Below are positions 25,957 to 35,047 of a DNA stretch of 64,000 bases, in pieces; position 1 is the stretch's first letter; every line of letters starts with the position of its first letter. The DNA comes from an uncultured Thermomicrobiales bacterium (GTDB lineage: Bacteria > Chloroflexota > Chloroflexia > Thermomicrobiales > UBA6265). The translations under genes were made by a program, and so were the position numbers. The DNA lies in contig CADCWG010000068.1 of assembly GCA_902806335.1 (NCBI GenBank), positions 1 to 64,000 on the forward strand. The letters are read 5' to 3'. The notes beneath the pieces are model-generated. The model had not been told where the DNA came from. It saw only the letters and a program-made list of their open reading frames with translations, and did not search any database.

Positions 25957-26994
25957 TCACCTCGGCGTCCCGTCATCGTGGCGCCCGGCGATGGCGGCAG
26001 CGGCGTCGGCGACCGACGGCCAGTCGCCGACGCCGGCGGTCTGCCGGGCCGAGTCCAGCACCGCCAGCACCATCGCGTCCGCGGCGGCGTGGCCGACCAG
26101 GTCCGTCAGGTTGGCGCCGGTGGTGCCGGGCAAACGGACGGGATCGGCTCGCGTTCCAAGGGCGAACACGGTGTCGCCGTCGAGCATGGCGTGGCTCGGC
26201 CGGATTGCGCGCGCCAGGCCGTCGTGCGCCAGCTCGGCGATCTTGATCGTCTGCGGCTTGGTCAGGTCGGCGTTGGTCGCGACGACGCCGATGGTCGTGT
26301 TCGTCAGCGAGGCCGTCGTCTCCGGCTCCTGGTCCGGCTGGTGGTACAGCAGCGGGACGTCGAAGCCGCCGCCCGCGGCGTAGAGCCCGCCCGTGAGGGG
26401 GTGGACCATGCCCCCGAGGGAGTTCACGACCACGATCGCCCCGACCACGATCCCGCCGGGCAGCAGCAGCGAGGCCGTCCCCAGCCCGCCCTTGGTGCGG
26501 ACGCACCCCGGGCCCTTGCCGGCCGTGCCCCCCGCCCCAGCGCCGACGTTGCCGCGCGCGAACGGCCCCGCGGTGGCGCTCTCGGCGGCGCTTCGCCCCC
26601 AGGCGACGGTCGGGCGGAGCGCCGGATCGGCGAACGCCAGGTCGAAGATCACCGCGCCCGCGACGACCGGGACGATCGCGCCGCGCAGCCGGTGTCCGAT
26701 CCCCCGCTCCACCAGCCACTCGGTGATGCCGGTGACCGCCTGGAGGCCGAACAGGCTGCCGCCCGTCAGTCCGATGGCGTGGACGACGCCGCCGACCGTG
26801 GTCGCCGCGAGCGCGTCGGTGTTGATGGTGCCCGGGTTGGAGCCGCGGACGGAGACGCCGGCCACCGCACCGCCCTCGGCGAGGACGGCGGTGATCCCGC
26901 GGGCGACGCGGTCGTGCGTGAAGTGCCCGACGGTGATCCCGGGCACGTCGGTGAGCTCACCAAGCGGACCCGCTGCGAGACGGAGATGGGACAC
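25957..26994 (-). CDS. P1 family peptidase (DmpA/BapA-like)
   Basis: 345 residues, N-terminal-nucleophile-type aminopeptidase of the DmpA fold. Features are LTDVPGITVGHFTHD at the start, GSNPGTINTDAL, GSLFGLQAVTG, and GNVGAGAGG-TAGKGPG. IVVVNSLGG at residues 187-195 has the Asn-Ser pair (N191-S192) expected for autocatalytic cleavage and the catalytic serine. It may cleave beta-peptides, D-amino-acid amides or short peptides. The gene lies 90 bases downstream of the MerR-XRE-cupin regulator on the same strand and is probably in its operon. Confidence 0.88.
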   Translation of the reverse strand: MSHLRLAAGPLGELTDVPGITVGHFTHDRVARGITAVLAEGGAVAGVSVRGSNPGTINTDALAATTVGGVVHAIGLTGGSLFGLQAVTGITEWLVERGIGHRLRGAIVPVVAGAVIFDLAFADPALRPTVAWGRSAAESATAGPFARGNVGAGAGGTAGKGPGCVRTKGGLGTASLLLPGGIVVGAIVVVNSLGGMVHPLTGGLYAAGGGFDVPLLYHQPDQEPETTASLTNTTIGVVATNADLTKPQTIKIAELAHDGLARAIRPSHAMLDGDTVFALGTRADPVRLPGTTGANLTDLVGHAAADAMVLAVLDSARQTAGVGDWPSVADAAAAIAGRHDDGTPR

Positions 26995-27084
26995 GCTGGC
27001 TCCCCTGACACGATCCGCGCGATCGACACGCTCGACGCCGCTCCGCCGCTCCGCCGCGCCGGTGAGGCGCGGGGCCGGCCGAGG

Positions 27085-27981
27085 CTACCCATGGTCCGAC
27101 CGGCGCTCCCGGGCCACGCCCCGCTCCTCGCTTCCGTTCTCCGCCGGCTCGACGATCGGCACGTTGATCCAGAGCACCGTGGTTGGCGTGGCGCCGTCGT
27201 TCCGCCACCGGTGCAGACGGGTGCTCCGGAGGTGCAGGGAGTCGCCCGCTTCCAGCCCGTGGACCTCGCGCTCGTCGATCCAGAAGGTGAGCTGACCGGT
27301 GAGGACGTAGACGAACTCCTCGCCGGGGTGCGAGTACCCTTCCTCGCTCCCGCCGCCCGGCCGGACCTCGATCCGCTGCGCCTCCATGGCCCCCGGACCG
27401 GTCATCAGGTCCTCGATGACGACAGAGCCCAGGCCGGCCACGTAGCGGGGGCGGTCGTGCGGGCGGAGGACGCTCCGCTGGCGCGACCGGTAGTCCGGGC
27501 TGAGCGCGGGGACCGTCGTGCCGTAGGCGTCCGCCAGCTTGAAGAGGTTCGCCACCGAGGGGCGCGACTGGCCGCGCTCGACCGCGCTCAGGAACGAGAT
27601 CGAGAGCCCCGACCTGGTCGCCAGCTCGGCCAGCGACCATCCCTTCCCGGCGCGAAGCGCCCGCAGGTGTCGCCCCAGGGCTTCCGCCGAGTCAGGCACG
27701 GGTGAGGCGGCGCCGTCGTCGACGGGGCCGAGCTCGCGGCGGATCGCCGGCGCGTTGAGCCGGTCCATCCGTCGCAGGCGGACGATCTGGCGCAGCCGGC
27801 TGAGATCGCCGGTCGAGTAGAGGCGGTGGCCGCCGGGGGTCCGCCTGGGACTGATCAGCCGCTCCCGCTCCCAGAGGCGCAGCATGCCCCGGGAGACGCC
27901 GGTCAGCCGAGCCGCCTCGCCGATCGGGTGGAGCGGTTCCCCGTCGCCCCCTGCCGGTCCCTCGCCGTTCCCCCGCTGCAT
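27085..27981 (-). CDS. Triple-domain regulator: MerR HTH, XRE HTH and cupin
   Basis: 298 residues with three modules. A MerR winged helix at about 17-83 (HPIGEAARLTGVSRGMLRLW, PGGHRLYSTGDL). An XRE-type HTH at about 101-160 (LRALRAGKGWSLAELATRSG, SFLSAVERGQSRPS). A cupin ligand-binding domain at about 205-285 (YSHPGEEFVYVLTGQLTFW, LEAGDSLHLRSTRLHRW). XRE-cupin regulators are common; the added MerR domain is unusual. ATG 27981 has GGGAAGGGG just upstream and is favoured over GTG 28029. It probably controls itself with the P1 peptidase and the divergent mmsA operon. The ligand is unknown. Confidence 0.88.
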   Translation of the reverse strand: MQRGNGEGPAGGDGEPLHPIGEAARLTGVSRGMLRLWERERLISPRRTPGGHRLYSTGDLSRLRQIVRLRRMDRLNAPAIRRELGPVDDGAASPVPDSAEALGRHLRALRAGKGWSLAELATRSGLSISFLSAVERGQSRPSVANLFKLADAYGTTVPALSPDYRSRQRSVLRPHDRPRYVAGLGSVVIEDLMTGPGAMEAQRIEVRPGGGSEEGYSHPGEEFVYVLTGQLTFWIDEREVHGLEAGDSLHLRSTRLHRWRNDGATPTTVLWINVPIVEPAENGSEERGVARERRSDHG

Positions 27982-28185
27982 TGTCCCCTTCCCAACGTGC
28001 GCGCCCCGACGCAGCCGAGGTGTCGCCACCCTCGCTGGGTCAGGTCACGTCCGGGTGCCACGGTACTCCCCAGGCATCCTACTACGGCCGGCGAGCCATT
28101 CTTGCCGCGGGTCCGGTGAGCCTTCTCGGAGGTTCGGGGCGGCGCGAGGCGCTCCCGGTGGGTCCACTCGAACGAGCACGTTTCG

Positions 28186-28236
28186 CCACTTGACAGTCCC
28201 AGTGGGGCTGCGTATTGTCCCGAAAAGTTGCCACTT
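28186..28236. promoter_or_regulatory. Candidate operator: CCACT/AGTGG elements around the mmsA promoter
   Basis: CCACT at 28186-28190 forms an inverted pair with AGTGG at 28201-28205 (centre spacing 10), and CCACTT recurs at 28231-28236. These flank and overlap the -35 box, a position suited to control by the divergent regulator. Confidence 0.4.
28190..28218 (+). promoter_or_regulatory. Sigma-70-type promoter of the mmsA unit
   Basis: A perfect -35 TTGACA (28190-28195), 17-base spacer and -10 TATTGT (28213-28218). This is among the best canonical promoters in the window and points to mmsA with a leader of about 200 bases. Confidence 0.65.
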
Positions 28237-28422
28237 CATAGGAATCATGTCGCGGCGGTCGGGGCGGAGTGGGCGGTCACGGCTAGGAGCGGCGGCCATA
28301 GGTGCCGCCGGTTGACCGGCGCTGGGGCGTCGCCCCGCGGAGGGACGACCCGGCCCGAACTCGCGGCGCGTCGACGGTCCGCTTCCCCCCGAGTCCAGCC
28401 CAGAGAGGAGCACGGGATCGCT

Positions 28423-29934
28423 ATGGCAGCGACGGTCCAGACCGACATCGGCACGCTCCAGAACTACGTCGGCGGCCGCTGGGTGTCGGCCGAGGCGGTC
28501 GAGTCCCAGGAGGTGCGCAACCCGGCCACCGACGAGCCGCTGGCGCGGGTGCCGCTGAGCGGCGCGGCCGACGTGGACACCGCGGTGGCGGCGGCGGCGG
28601 CGGCGTTCCCGTCCTGGCGGGCCACCCCGCCGCAGGAGCGGGCGCGCTACTTCTTCAAGCTTCGCCAGCTGCTCGACGAGCACCGGGAGGAGCTCGCCCG
28701 GTTGATCGTCGCCGAGATGGGGAAGACCCTCGACGATGCCCGGGGCGAGGTGCAGCGCGGGATCGACAACGTTGAGACGGCCTGCGGCATCCCCACCCTG
28801 ATGATGGGCTATGGCCTCGAGGACGGCGCGGCGCGCGGGATCGACGAGGAGGTCGTGTTCCAGCCGCTCGGCGTCTTCGCGGCGATCACCCCGTTCAACT
28901 TCCCCTTCATGATCGCCTTCTGGTTCCTCCCCTACGCCGTGGCGTGCGGGAACACGTTCATCCTCAAGCCGTCAGAGACCGACCCGATGGTCCAGCAGCG
29001 GGTCTTCGAGCTGATCGACGCGGTCGGCTTCCCGCCCGGCGTGATCAACCTCGTCCACGGCGGCAAGGACGCGGTCAACGCGCTGCTGGACCACCCCGAG
29101 GTCCGGGGCATCTCGTTCGTCGGCTCCACCCAGACCGCCGCCTACGTCTACGCGCGGGCGGCGCAGACCGGCAAGCGGGTCCAGGCCTCCGGCGGCGCCA
29201 AGAACGCGATCGTGGTCATGCCGGACGCGAACATGGACGCGTACCTGTCGACCATCATGAACTCGTTCTACGGCGCGGCTGGCCAGCGCTGCCTGGCCAA
29301 CTCGCTCGTGCTCCCGGTCGGCGCGGCGCACCACGACGCGCGGGAGCGGGTCGCCGAGGCGGCGGGCCGCCTGCGCGTCGGCGACGGGCTCGAGCCGGGG
29401 GTGGAGCTGGGGCCGGTGGTGTCGGCGACGGCGCGGGACCGCATCTTTGGCGCGATCACGGCCGCCGTCGACGAGGGCGCCGAGGCCGTGCTTGACGGCC
29501 GGCAGGTTCGCGTGCCGGAGCGGCCGCGTGGCTACTTCGTGGGCCCGACGCTGCTGGACAACGTCCGCCCCGGGACGCGAGCCTACCGGGAAGAGATCTT
29601 CGGACCGGTGGTCGGGATGTCGCCGGTCGAGAGCCTGGACGAGGCGATCGCGCAGATCAACGCCGCGGAGTACGGCAACGCCGCCTCCATCTTCACGGAG
29701 AGCGGTGCGGCGGCGCGCAAGTTCCGGTACGAGGTCGAGACCGGCAACATCGGCATCAACGTCGGCGTGGCGGCCCCGGTCGCCTACTTCCCCTTCAGCG
29801 GCGCCAAGCGCTCGTTCTTCGGCACCCTGCACCCGCAGGGACGGGACGCGGTGCGCTTCTACACCGAGAGCAAGGTGGTCATCACGCGGTGGACGGGGGG
29901 TGATCGCGGGACGGTGACGGGCGTCGGGCGGTAA
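28423..29934 (+). CDS. mmsA: CoA-acylating methylmalonate-semialdehyde dehydrogenase
   Basis: 503-residue aldehyde dehydrogenase. It has QNYVGGRWVSAEAVESQEVRN at the start, PLGVFAAITPFNFPFM, ILKPSETDP, and the active-site GQRCLAN with catalytic C290. The C-terminal FSGAKRSFFGTLHPQGRDAV is diagnostic for the MmsA/IolA group, which converts malonate or methylmalonate semialdehyde to acetyl- or propionyl-CoA with NAD and CoA. It serves valine, beta-alanine, thymine or inositol breakdown. It is followed after 51 bases by a peptide-type ABC importer operon. Confidence 0.92.
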   Translation: MAATVQTDIGTLQNYVGGRWVSAEAVESQEVRNPATDEPLARVPLSGAADVDTAVAAAAAAFPSWRATPPQERARYFFKLRQLLDEHREELARLIVAEMGKTLDDARGEVQRGIDNVETACGIPTLMMGYGLEDGAARGIDEEVVFQPLGVFAAITPFNFPFMIAFWFLPYAVACGNTFILKPSETDPMVQQRVFELIDAVGFPPGVINLVHGGKDAVNALLDHPEVRGISFVGSTQTAAYVYARAAQTGKRVQASGGAKNAIVVMPDANMDAYLSTIMNSFYGAAGQRCLANSLVLPVGAAHHDARERVAEAAGRLRVGDGLEPGVELGPVVSATARDRIFGAITAAVDEGAEAVLDGRQVRVPERPRGYFVGPTLLDNVRPGTRAYREEIFGPVVGMSPVESLDEAIAQINAAEYGNAASIFTESGAAARKFRYEVETGNIGINVGVAAPVAYFPFSGAKRSFFGTLHPQGRDAVRFYTESKVVITRWTGGDRGTVTGVGR

Positions 29935-29985
29935 CGGGAACCTTCGCGGGCGACAGGCGCGGACGAGCGGCACAGGAGCGGACAG

Positions 29986-31656
29986 ATGACCTCAGACGGC
30001 GGGACGATCACCAACCTTTCGTTGTCGCGTCGGACCGCGCTCAAGGCGGCGGCCCTCGGCGCCGCCAGCGCCGCATCGGGGAGCGCGTTCCTGCGGAGCG
30101 TGCGCTCGGCCGCGGCCCAGGGCGCGGCGGGCGGACGGCTCGTCATCGGCAAGCCCTACGAGGCCACGGGCTACGATCCGCACACCGAATCGAACCAGAC
30201 GTCGTGGGAGATCCACGCCGTCGTCTACGAGAGCCTGCTCTTCCTCGACGACAATTTGAACCCCGTCCCCGGTCTGGCGGAGCGGTGGGACACGCCGGAC
30301 GATCGGACCTACGTCTTCCACCTGCGCCAGGGCGTCAAGTTCCACAACGGCCGGGAGATGACCGCCGAGGACGTGGCGTTCAGCCTCGAGCGGGTGCTCA
30401 CCTATCCCGAGGCGTGGTGGGACGACAAGATGGGCCCGCCCCGGCCGCTCTCGCCGGCCGAGTCGACGGCCGAGGCGCTCGGCACTCCTAGCGCCGGGCC
30501 GTCGGTTGGCCTGACCATCGAGGTGACGGGTCCCTACCAGGTCACCGCTACCCTCTCCGAGCCGTACGCGCCATTCCTCGCCTCCCTGACGGGGACGTCG
30601 GTGTCGATCGTGCCGGGGGCCGAGGTCGCGAGCGGCGCCATCGACCTGACGACCCAGATGATCGGGACGGGCCCCTTCCAGCTGGTGGAGCACGCCGAAG
30701 ACCAGCGCTGGGTCTTCTCGAAGTTCGCCGAGTACTGGCAGGAGGGTCAGCCCCTGCTGGACGAGATGGTCTGGCAGGTCATGCCCGACGAGGCGTCGCG
30801 GGTGGCCGCGCTCCGCGCGGGCGAGATCCAGCTCACGATGTTCGAGAACCCGACGATGCTCGACCTGCTGACGGGCGACCCCAACGTGGCGACCGTGGTG
30901 CAGGCGGCGACCAACTACTACATCCTGTTCGTGAACGCGAACCGGCCGGAGCTGGCCGACCAGCGCGTCCGGCAGGCGCTCTCGGTGGGGATCAACCGCG
31001 AGCAGATCAAGGACGTCGCGCTGTTCGGGCGGGCCCACGTGACCGGGCCGATCGCGGCCGCGTTCACGCAGATGGCGAGGCCGCTCGACGAGGTTCCCTT
31101 CTACAAGCACGACGTGGCCCAGGCGAAGCAATTGCTGGCCGACGCCGGCGTGGCCAACGGGCTCAAGCTCCAGCTCCTGATCACGCCGGTGCTGGCGGCG
31201 ACCGTGCCGATGGCCGAGGTGATCAAGGCGCAGCTGGCCGAGGTCGGGATCGAGATCGAGATCGTCCAGCGGGATCTGGCCACCTTCGTCAACGAGTACG
31301 CCGTCGAGGGCACCGCCCAGCTGGCGATCTCCTGGTGGGCGGGCTACAGCGACCCCTACCTCGTCCTGCTCGAGAACGCCTCGAGCGTCTTCGCCCCGGT
31401 CCTCGGCATCAGCGACCCGGCGATCGACGAGCTGATCGCCCGCTCGGCGCGCACCGTGGAGCCCGAAGCCAGGCTCCAAGTGCTCCGCGAGCTCGAGGAT
31501 GCCATCGCGACGATGGGAGGCTTCCAGCCGCTGGTCACCCGGGACAACTTCATCGCCTACCGGAAGGACATGGTCGGCAACGCGACGTTCGCCACCGGAG
31601 AGGGCTTCGGCCTGCCGCTCTGGCACCGCCTCCAGCAGATAACGCTCGTCCAGTAG
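29986..31656 (+). CDS. ABC transporter substrate-binding protein (family 5, peptide type), TAT-exported
   Basis: 556 residues. The twin-arginine signal SRRTALKAAALGAASAASG begins at residue 14, with a cleavage region near SAAAQG (41-46). The mature protein has family-5 (DppA/OppA) features: YESLLFLDDNLNPVPGLAERW, YVFHLRQGVKFHNGREMTAEDVAFS split over residues 105-130, and GTGPFQLVEH. It binds peptides, nickel-type chelates or sugars; the ligand is not predictable. It is first gene of an importer with two permeases downstream. No ATPase gene follows. Confidence 0.92.
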   Translation: MTSDGGTITNLSLSRRTALKAAALGAASAASGSAFLRSVRSAAAQGAAGGRLVIGKPYEATGYDPHTESNQTSWEIHAVVYESLLFLDDNLNPVPGLAERWDTPDDRTYVFHLRQGVKFHNGREMTAEDVAFSLERVLTYPEAWWDDKMGPPRPLSPAESTAEALGTPSAGPSVGLTIEVTGPYQVTATLSEPYAPFLASLTGTSVSIVPGAEVASGAIDLTTQMIGTGPFQLVEHAEDQRWVFSKFAEYWQEGQPLLDEMVWQVMPDEASRVAALRAGEIQLTMFENPTMLDLLTGDPNVATVVQAATNYYILFVNANRPELADQRVRQALSVGINREQIKDVALFGRAHVTGPIAAAFTQMARPLDEVPFYKHDVAQAKQLLADAGVANGLKLQLLITPVLAATVPMAEVIKAQLAEVGIEIEIVQRDLATFVNEYAVEGTAQLAISWWAGYSDPYLVLLENASSVFAPVLGISDPAIDELIARSARTVEPEARLQVLRELEDAIATMGGFQPLVTRDNFIAYRKDMVGNATFATGEGFGLPLWHRLQQITLVQ

Positions 31657-31698
31657 CACGGCGGCATCGCGGCCGGAGCGACGACCGGCCGGCATCGT

Positions 31699-31728
31699 GG
31701 GCCGGGGGGCCGAACGGCCCCCCGGCCC
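31699..31728 (+). terminator. Hairpin between binding-protein and permease genes
   Basis: GGGCCGGGGGGCCG (31699-31712), AA, and its complement to 31728 form a very stable stem without a T-run. It lies 43 bases after the binding-protein stop and probably lowers permease transcription or protects the 3' end, as is common in importer operons. Confidence 0.65.
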
Positions 31729-31816
31729 GCTCATCGCGGTTCGCGCCGCGACGTCCGAGGGCACCGGGAGCCACCGCCGACGATCCGGCGGTGACCGGCC
31801 GTAGCCGAAAGCCAGG

Positions 31817-32776
31817 ATGGGCCGGGGCATGCCGCGCTACGTCGCCAGCCGAGTCATCATGGCCCTGATCACGACCCTCGGCGTGGCGACCATCGTCTTC
31901 GTCGCGATGCGCCTGGTGCCCGGCGGCTTCGCCGGGGCGCTGCTCGGGCCGAACGCGGTGCAGAACCCCGAGGTGGTGGCCGCCATCGAGGAGAAGTACG
32001 GCCTCGACAAGCCGGTCATCGTCCAGTACGGCCTCTGGCTCCGCAACGCGGTCCAGGGGGACCTGGGGGAGTCGCTGCGCACCCGCTCCTCGGTCACCTC
32101 GGAGATCGTTCGACGGTCCCTCGTCACGGTGGAGTTGACCCTCCTCGCGACGCTGATGTCGCTCCTCCTCGGTGTCCCGGCGGGCGTGGTCGCGGCCCTG
32201 CGGCGGAACTCGGTGGCCGACACCGTGACCAGATCGGTCTCCCTGATCGGCCTCTCGATCCCCGACTTCGTGCTCGGGACGGTGCTGATCTACTTCGTCT
32301 CCACCCGGGGCATCGGCCTGCCGATCTCGGGCTATGTCTCGATCACTGAGGACCTCTCCGGCCACTTCCGGTCGATGGTCCTGCCGACGTTGACGCTGGG
32401 CCTGGTTACTACGTCGGTCGTGATGCGGGTGATCCGGTCCAGCGTCGTCGAGGTCCTCGGCGAGGCGTACGTGGTCACCGCCCGGGCCAAAGGGTTGCAC
32501 CCCCGCGTGGTGGCGCTGCGCCACGTGGTGCGCGCTGGACTCATCCCGACCGTGACCATCGTCGGCATCAACATGGGCTACCTGCTCGGCGGGGCGGTGA
32601 TCGTGGAGGAGTTGTTCTCGCTGCCCGGTCTCGGCCGGTACGCGCTGACGGGCATCCTCAACCGGGACTACCCCGTGGCCCAGGGCGCCGTGATCGTGGG
32701 GGCGCTGATGTTCGTCCTCGCGAACCTCGCCGCCGACGTCGCCTACGCCTATCTCGATCCCCGCATCAAGTACTAG
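31817..32776 (+). CDS. ABC transporter permease (DppB type)
   Basis: 319 residues, six membrane segments. It starts with a short cytoplasmic MPRYVASRVIMALITT, then the DppB-type first helix and periplasmic loop (RLVPGGFAGALLG). The EAA-like loop is VVTARAKGLHPRVVALRHVV, followed by PGLGRYALTGILNRDYPVAQG and the ending YLDPRIKY. It pairs with the next permease to carry ligand from the preceding binding protein. The start could be 31817 or 31829. Confidence 0.9.
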   Translation: MGRGMPRYVASRVIMALITTLGVATIVFVAMRLVPGGFAGALLGPNAVQNPEVVAAIEEKYGLDKPVIVQYGLWLRNAVQGDLGESLRTRSSVTSEIVRRSLVTVELTLLATLMSLLLGVPAGVVAALRRNSVADTVTRSVSLIGLSIPDFVLGTVLIYFVSTRGIGLPISGYVSITEDLSGHFRSMVLPTLTLGLVTTSVVMRVIRSSVVEVLGEAYVVTARAKGLHPRVVALRHVVRAGLIPTVTIVGINMGYLLGGAVIVEELFSLPGLGRYALTGILNRDYPVAQGAVIVGALMFVLANLAADVAYAYLDPRIKY

Positions 32777-32870
32777 TGGTGACCGCTCGGGCGCTGCTCG
32801 GGTGCCCAGCCGTGCCGGTGGTCCGCGCCGTGCCCGGACTCGATGTGTCAGCGTGTGGAGGGACAACGCC

Positions 32871-33860
32871 ATGGCCGTCAGCGACGGCGTCAGCGCCCGC
32901 GGAGCCTCTGCGGCGACCACCGCCGAGGAGACCGTTCGCGACACGTCGCCGACGCGCGGCACCATCCCGGGCGGGGACAGCGGCGGTGCCACCCTCGCCA
33001 CGGCCGACCTGCGGGAGCGCCGCCATACCTCTACGCTGCGCCGGTTCGTGCGCGCGAGCCCGCTCGGGACGGTCTCGGCCCTGTTTCTCCTGGCCGGGAT
33101 CGCGATCGCCCTGCTCGGCCCGTTCCTCGGGACCGGCGATCCGGAGGCGCTGAGTCCACTCGCGATGTTCTCGTCGCCGTCGGCAGACCTCCCGATGGGC
33201 GGCGACTACCTCGGGCGCAGCGTGCTCGCCCGGCTCGTCTCCGGGCTCCGCGTCTCCCTGGCGCTGGCGGCGGTGTCCGCGTTGATGGCCGCCACCGCGG
33301 GCACGTTCCTGGGCCTGGTCGCCGGCTACTTCGGGGGGACCCTCGACGAGCTGGTGATGCGCCTCACCGACGTGCTCTTCGCCTTTCCCACGATCCTCCT
33401 CGGCCTGCTGATGGCGGTGGTCCTCGAGCCCGGCGTGCGGGGCGTGGTGCTGACCATCATCATCGCCACCATCCCGGTCTTCGCCCGGGTGGCGCGGGGG
33501 CCGACCCTCGCGGTCCGGGCGACGGAGTACACGACCGCCGCCCGGGTCGTCGGGGCTTCGCCGGCGCGGATCCTGTTCCGCTACGTGCTGCCCAACGTCT
33601 CGACGCCACTCCTGGTGCAACTGGCCTTCACGCTGTCGGGCGCGCTGATCGCGGAGGGCGCGCTCAGCTTCCTCGGCTTGGGCGTCCAGCCCCCGCGGCC
33701 GTCGCTCGGCTCGCTCCTCCGCGACGGCAAGACCTACATGGAGATCGCGCCCTGGACGATGCTCTTCCCGGGGCTGACGCTGGCGCTGGCGATCCTGGCG
33801 GTCAACCTGCTCGGCGACGAGTTGCAGTCGTTCACCGACCCGCGCCTGCGGCGGCGGTAG
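32871..33860 (+). CDS. ABC transporter permease (DppC type)
   Basis: 329 residues. It has a long polar N-terminus of about 60 residues (cytoplasmic), then six membrane segments. DppC features are DLPMGGDYLGRSVLARLVSG, GLVAGYFGGTLDELVMRLTD, the EAA-type loop YTTAARVVGASPARILFRYV, and GALSFLGLGVQPPRPSLGSLL. ATG 32871 follows GTGGAGGG. It completes the transmembrane part of the importer; the ATPase must be encoded elsewhere. The next gene, on the other strand, ends 90 bases away. Confidence 0.91.
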   Translation: MAVSDGVSARGASAATTAEETVRDTSPTRGTIPGGDSGGATLATADLRERRHTSTLRRFVRASPLGTVSALFLLAGIAIALLGPFLGTGDPEALSPLAMFSSPSADLPMGGDYLGRSVLARLVSGLRVSLALAAVSALMAATAGTFLGLVAGYFGGTLDELVMRLTDVLFAFPTILLGLLMAVVLEPGVRGVVLTIIIATIPVFARVARGPTLAVRATEYTTAARVVGASPARILFRYVLPNVSTPLLVQLAFTLSGALIAEGALSFLGLGVQPPRPSLGSLLRDGKTYMEIAPWTMLFPGLTLALAILAVNLLGDELQSFTDPRLRRR

Positions 33861-33949
33861 GGGACGGCCGGAGGTCGCCCGACGACCTCACGGCGCCCCG
33901 CGCGAAGGCTCGCGGGTAGAACCTGTGCCGCGACGGCTGGGGTGCCCGG

Positions 33950-35047
33950 TCAGGAGACGGCGGCCGCCGCCGGGGTCGCCGCGGCGGGGCGGCCCTCGCC
34001 GCGCAGGCAGCAGTTGACCGGGCAGATGTCGTGGTTCGCGCCGCGGCTGCCGAGGGCGGGTCGCGTCGGGTCGGCGCTCATCCGCTCGGCGATCAGCTCG
34101 CGGATCATCGCCACGAACGCGGCGTCGATGCCGACCGTGCCGGCGCGGACCATCCGCATCCCGAGCTCGCCCGCGCGCTGGGTTGCCTCCTCGTCGAGGT
34201 CGAACAGCACCTCCATGTGGTCGGAGATGAACCCGATCGGGGCCACGATCACGTCGTCCCGCCCGGCGCCGTGGAGGGCGTCGAGCTCGTCGAGGATGTC
34301 AGGCTCGAGCCAGGGGACGCGCGGGGAGCCGCTCCGGCTCTGGTAGGCGAGGCGGTAGTTCGCGGTGCCCGCCGCCGCCGCGACCAGGCCACACGCCTCG
34401 CGCAGCTGCGCCTCGTAGGCGCAGCCGCGGGCCATCGCGAGCGGGATGCTGTGGGCGGTGAAGACGACGTCGACCGCCGCGCGGCGCTCCTCCGGGAAGC
34501 GACCCAGGGCCTCGCGGACCCGGGCCGCCATCGGCCCGACGAAGCCCGGGTGGTTGTAGAAGACGCGGATCTTGTCGAAGGCTACCGCGTCGCCGCCGAC
34601 CTCCTCGATGGCACGGATCACGTCCTCGCGGTACTGGCGGCAGCCGGAGTAGGAGCTGAAGGCCGAGGTCACGAAGACCAGTGCCCGCCGCACACCGTCG
34701 TCCCGCATCCGGCAGACGGTGTCGGTCACGAAGGGGGCCCAGTTGCGGTTGCCGAAGTAGATCGGCAGGTCGATGCCGTGGGCGTCAAGCTCGTCTTCGA
34801 GGGCGGCGATGAGCGCGCGGTTCTGGGCGTTGATCGGGCTCACGCCGCCGAAGTGGTGGTAGTGCTCGGCGACCTCCTCCAGCCGCTCGCGGGGGATGTT
34901 CCGCCCCCGCGTCACATTCTCGAGGAACGGCATCACCTCGTCGTGCCCTTCCGGCCCGCCGAAGGAGAGCACGAGCAGCGCGTCGTAGTCGCGGGCCGCG
35001 TCGTCGAAGCGCGGCGCGTTGAGGGCCTGCGCCCCGTAGATCGACAT
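33950..35047 (-). CDS. hemH: Ferrochelatase
   Basis: 365 residues. Inserts iron into (copro)porphyrin in haem synthesis. Features are DALLVLSFGGPEGHDEVMPFLENV at the start (split in the strand and helix), GVSPINAQNRAL, the YFGNRNWAPFV substrate-site segment, VFTAHSIPLAMA with the catalytic histidine, and YQSRSGSPRVPWLEPD. The C-terminus carries CPVNCC (C342, C346, C347), possible ligands of the [2Fe-2S] cluster known in some bacterial ferrochelatases. Whether it uses protoporphyrin or coproporphyrin cannot be told here; the latter (CpfC) is common in actinobacteria-like lineages. ATG 35047 begins the conserved part. Confidence 0.93.
   Translation of the reverse strand: MSIYGAQALNAPRFDDAARDYDALLVLSFGGPEGHDEVMPFLENVTRGRNIPRERLEEVAEHYHHFGGVSPINAQNRALIAALEDELDAHGIDLPIYFGNRNWAPFVTDTVCRMRDDGVRRALVFVTSAFSSYSGCRQYREDVIRAIEEVGGDAVAFDKIRVFYNHPGFVGPMAARVREALGRFPEERRAAVDVVFTAHSIPLAMARGCAYEAQLREACGLVAAAAGTANYRLAYQSRSGSPRVPWLEPDILDELDALHGAGRDDVIVAPIGFISDHMEVLFDLDEEATQRAGELGMRMVRAGTVGIDAAFVAMIRELIAERMSADPTRPALGSRGANHDICPVNCCLRGEGRPAAATPAAAAVS

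Larger units (their letters stand above)
27982..28422. other. Divergent regulatory region
   Basis: About 440 bases between the MerR-XRE-cupin gene and mmsA. It holds a well-formed promoter toward mmsA and CCACT/AGTGG elements around it, described separately. The remaining part, including the roughly 200-base mmsA leader, shows no other recognised element. Confidence 0.55.
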
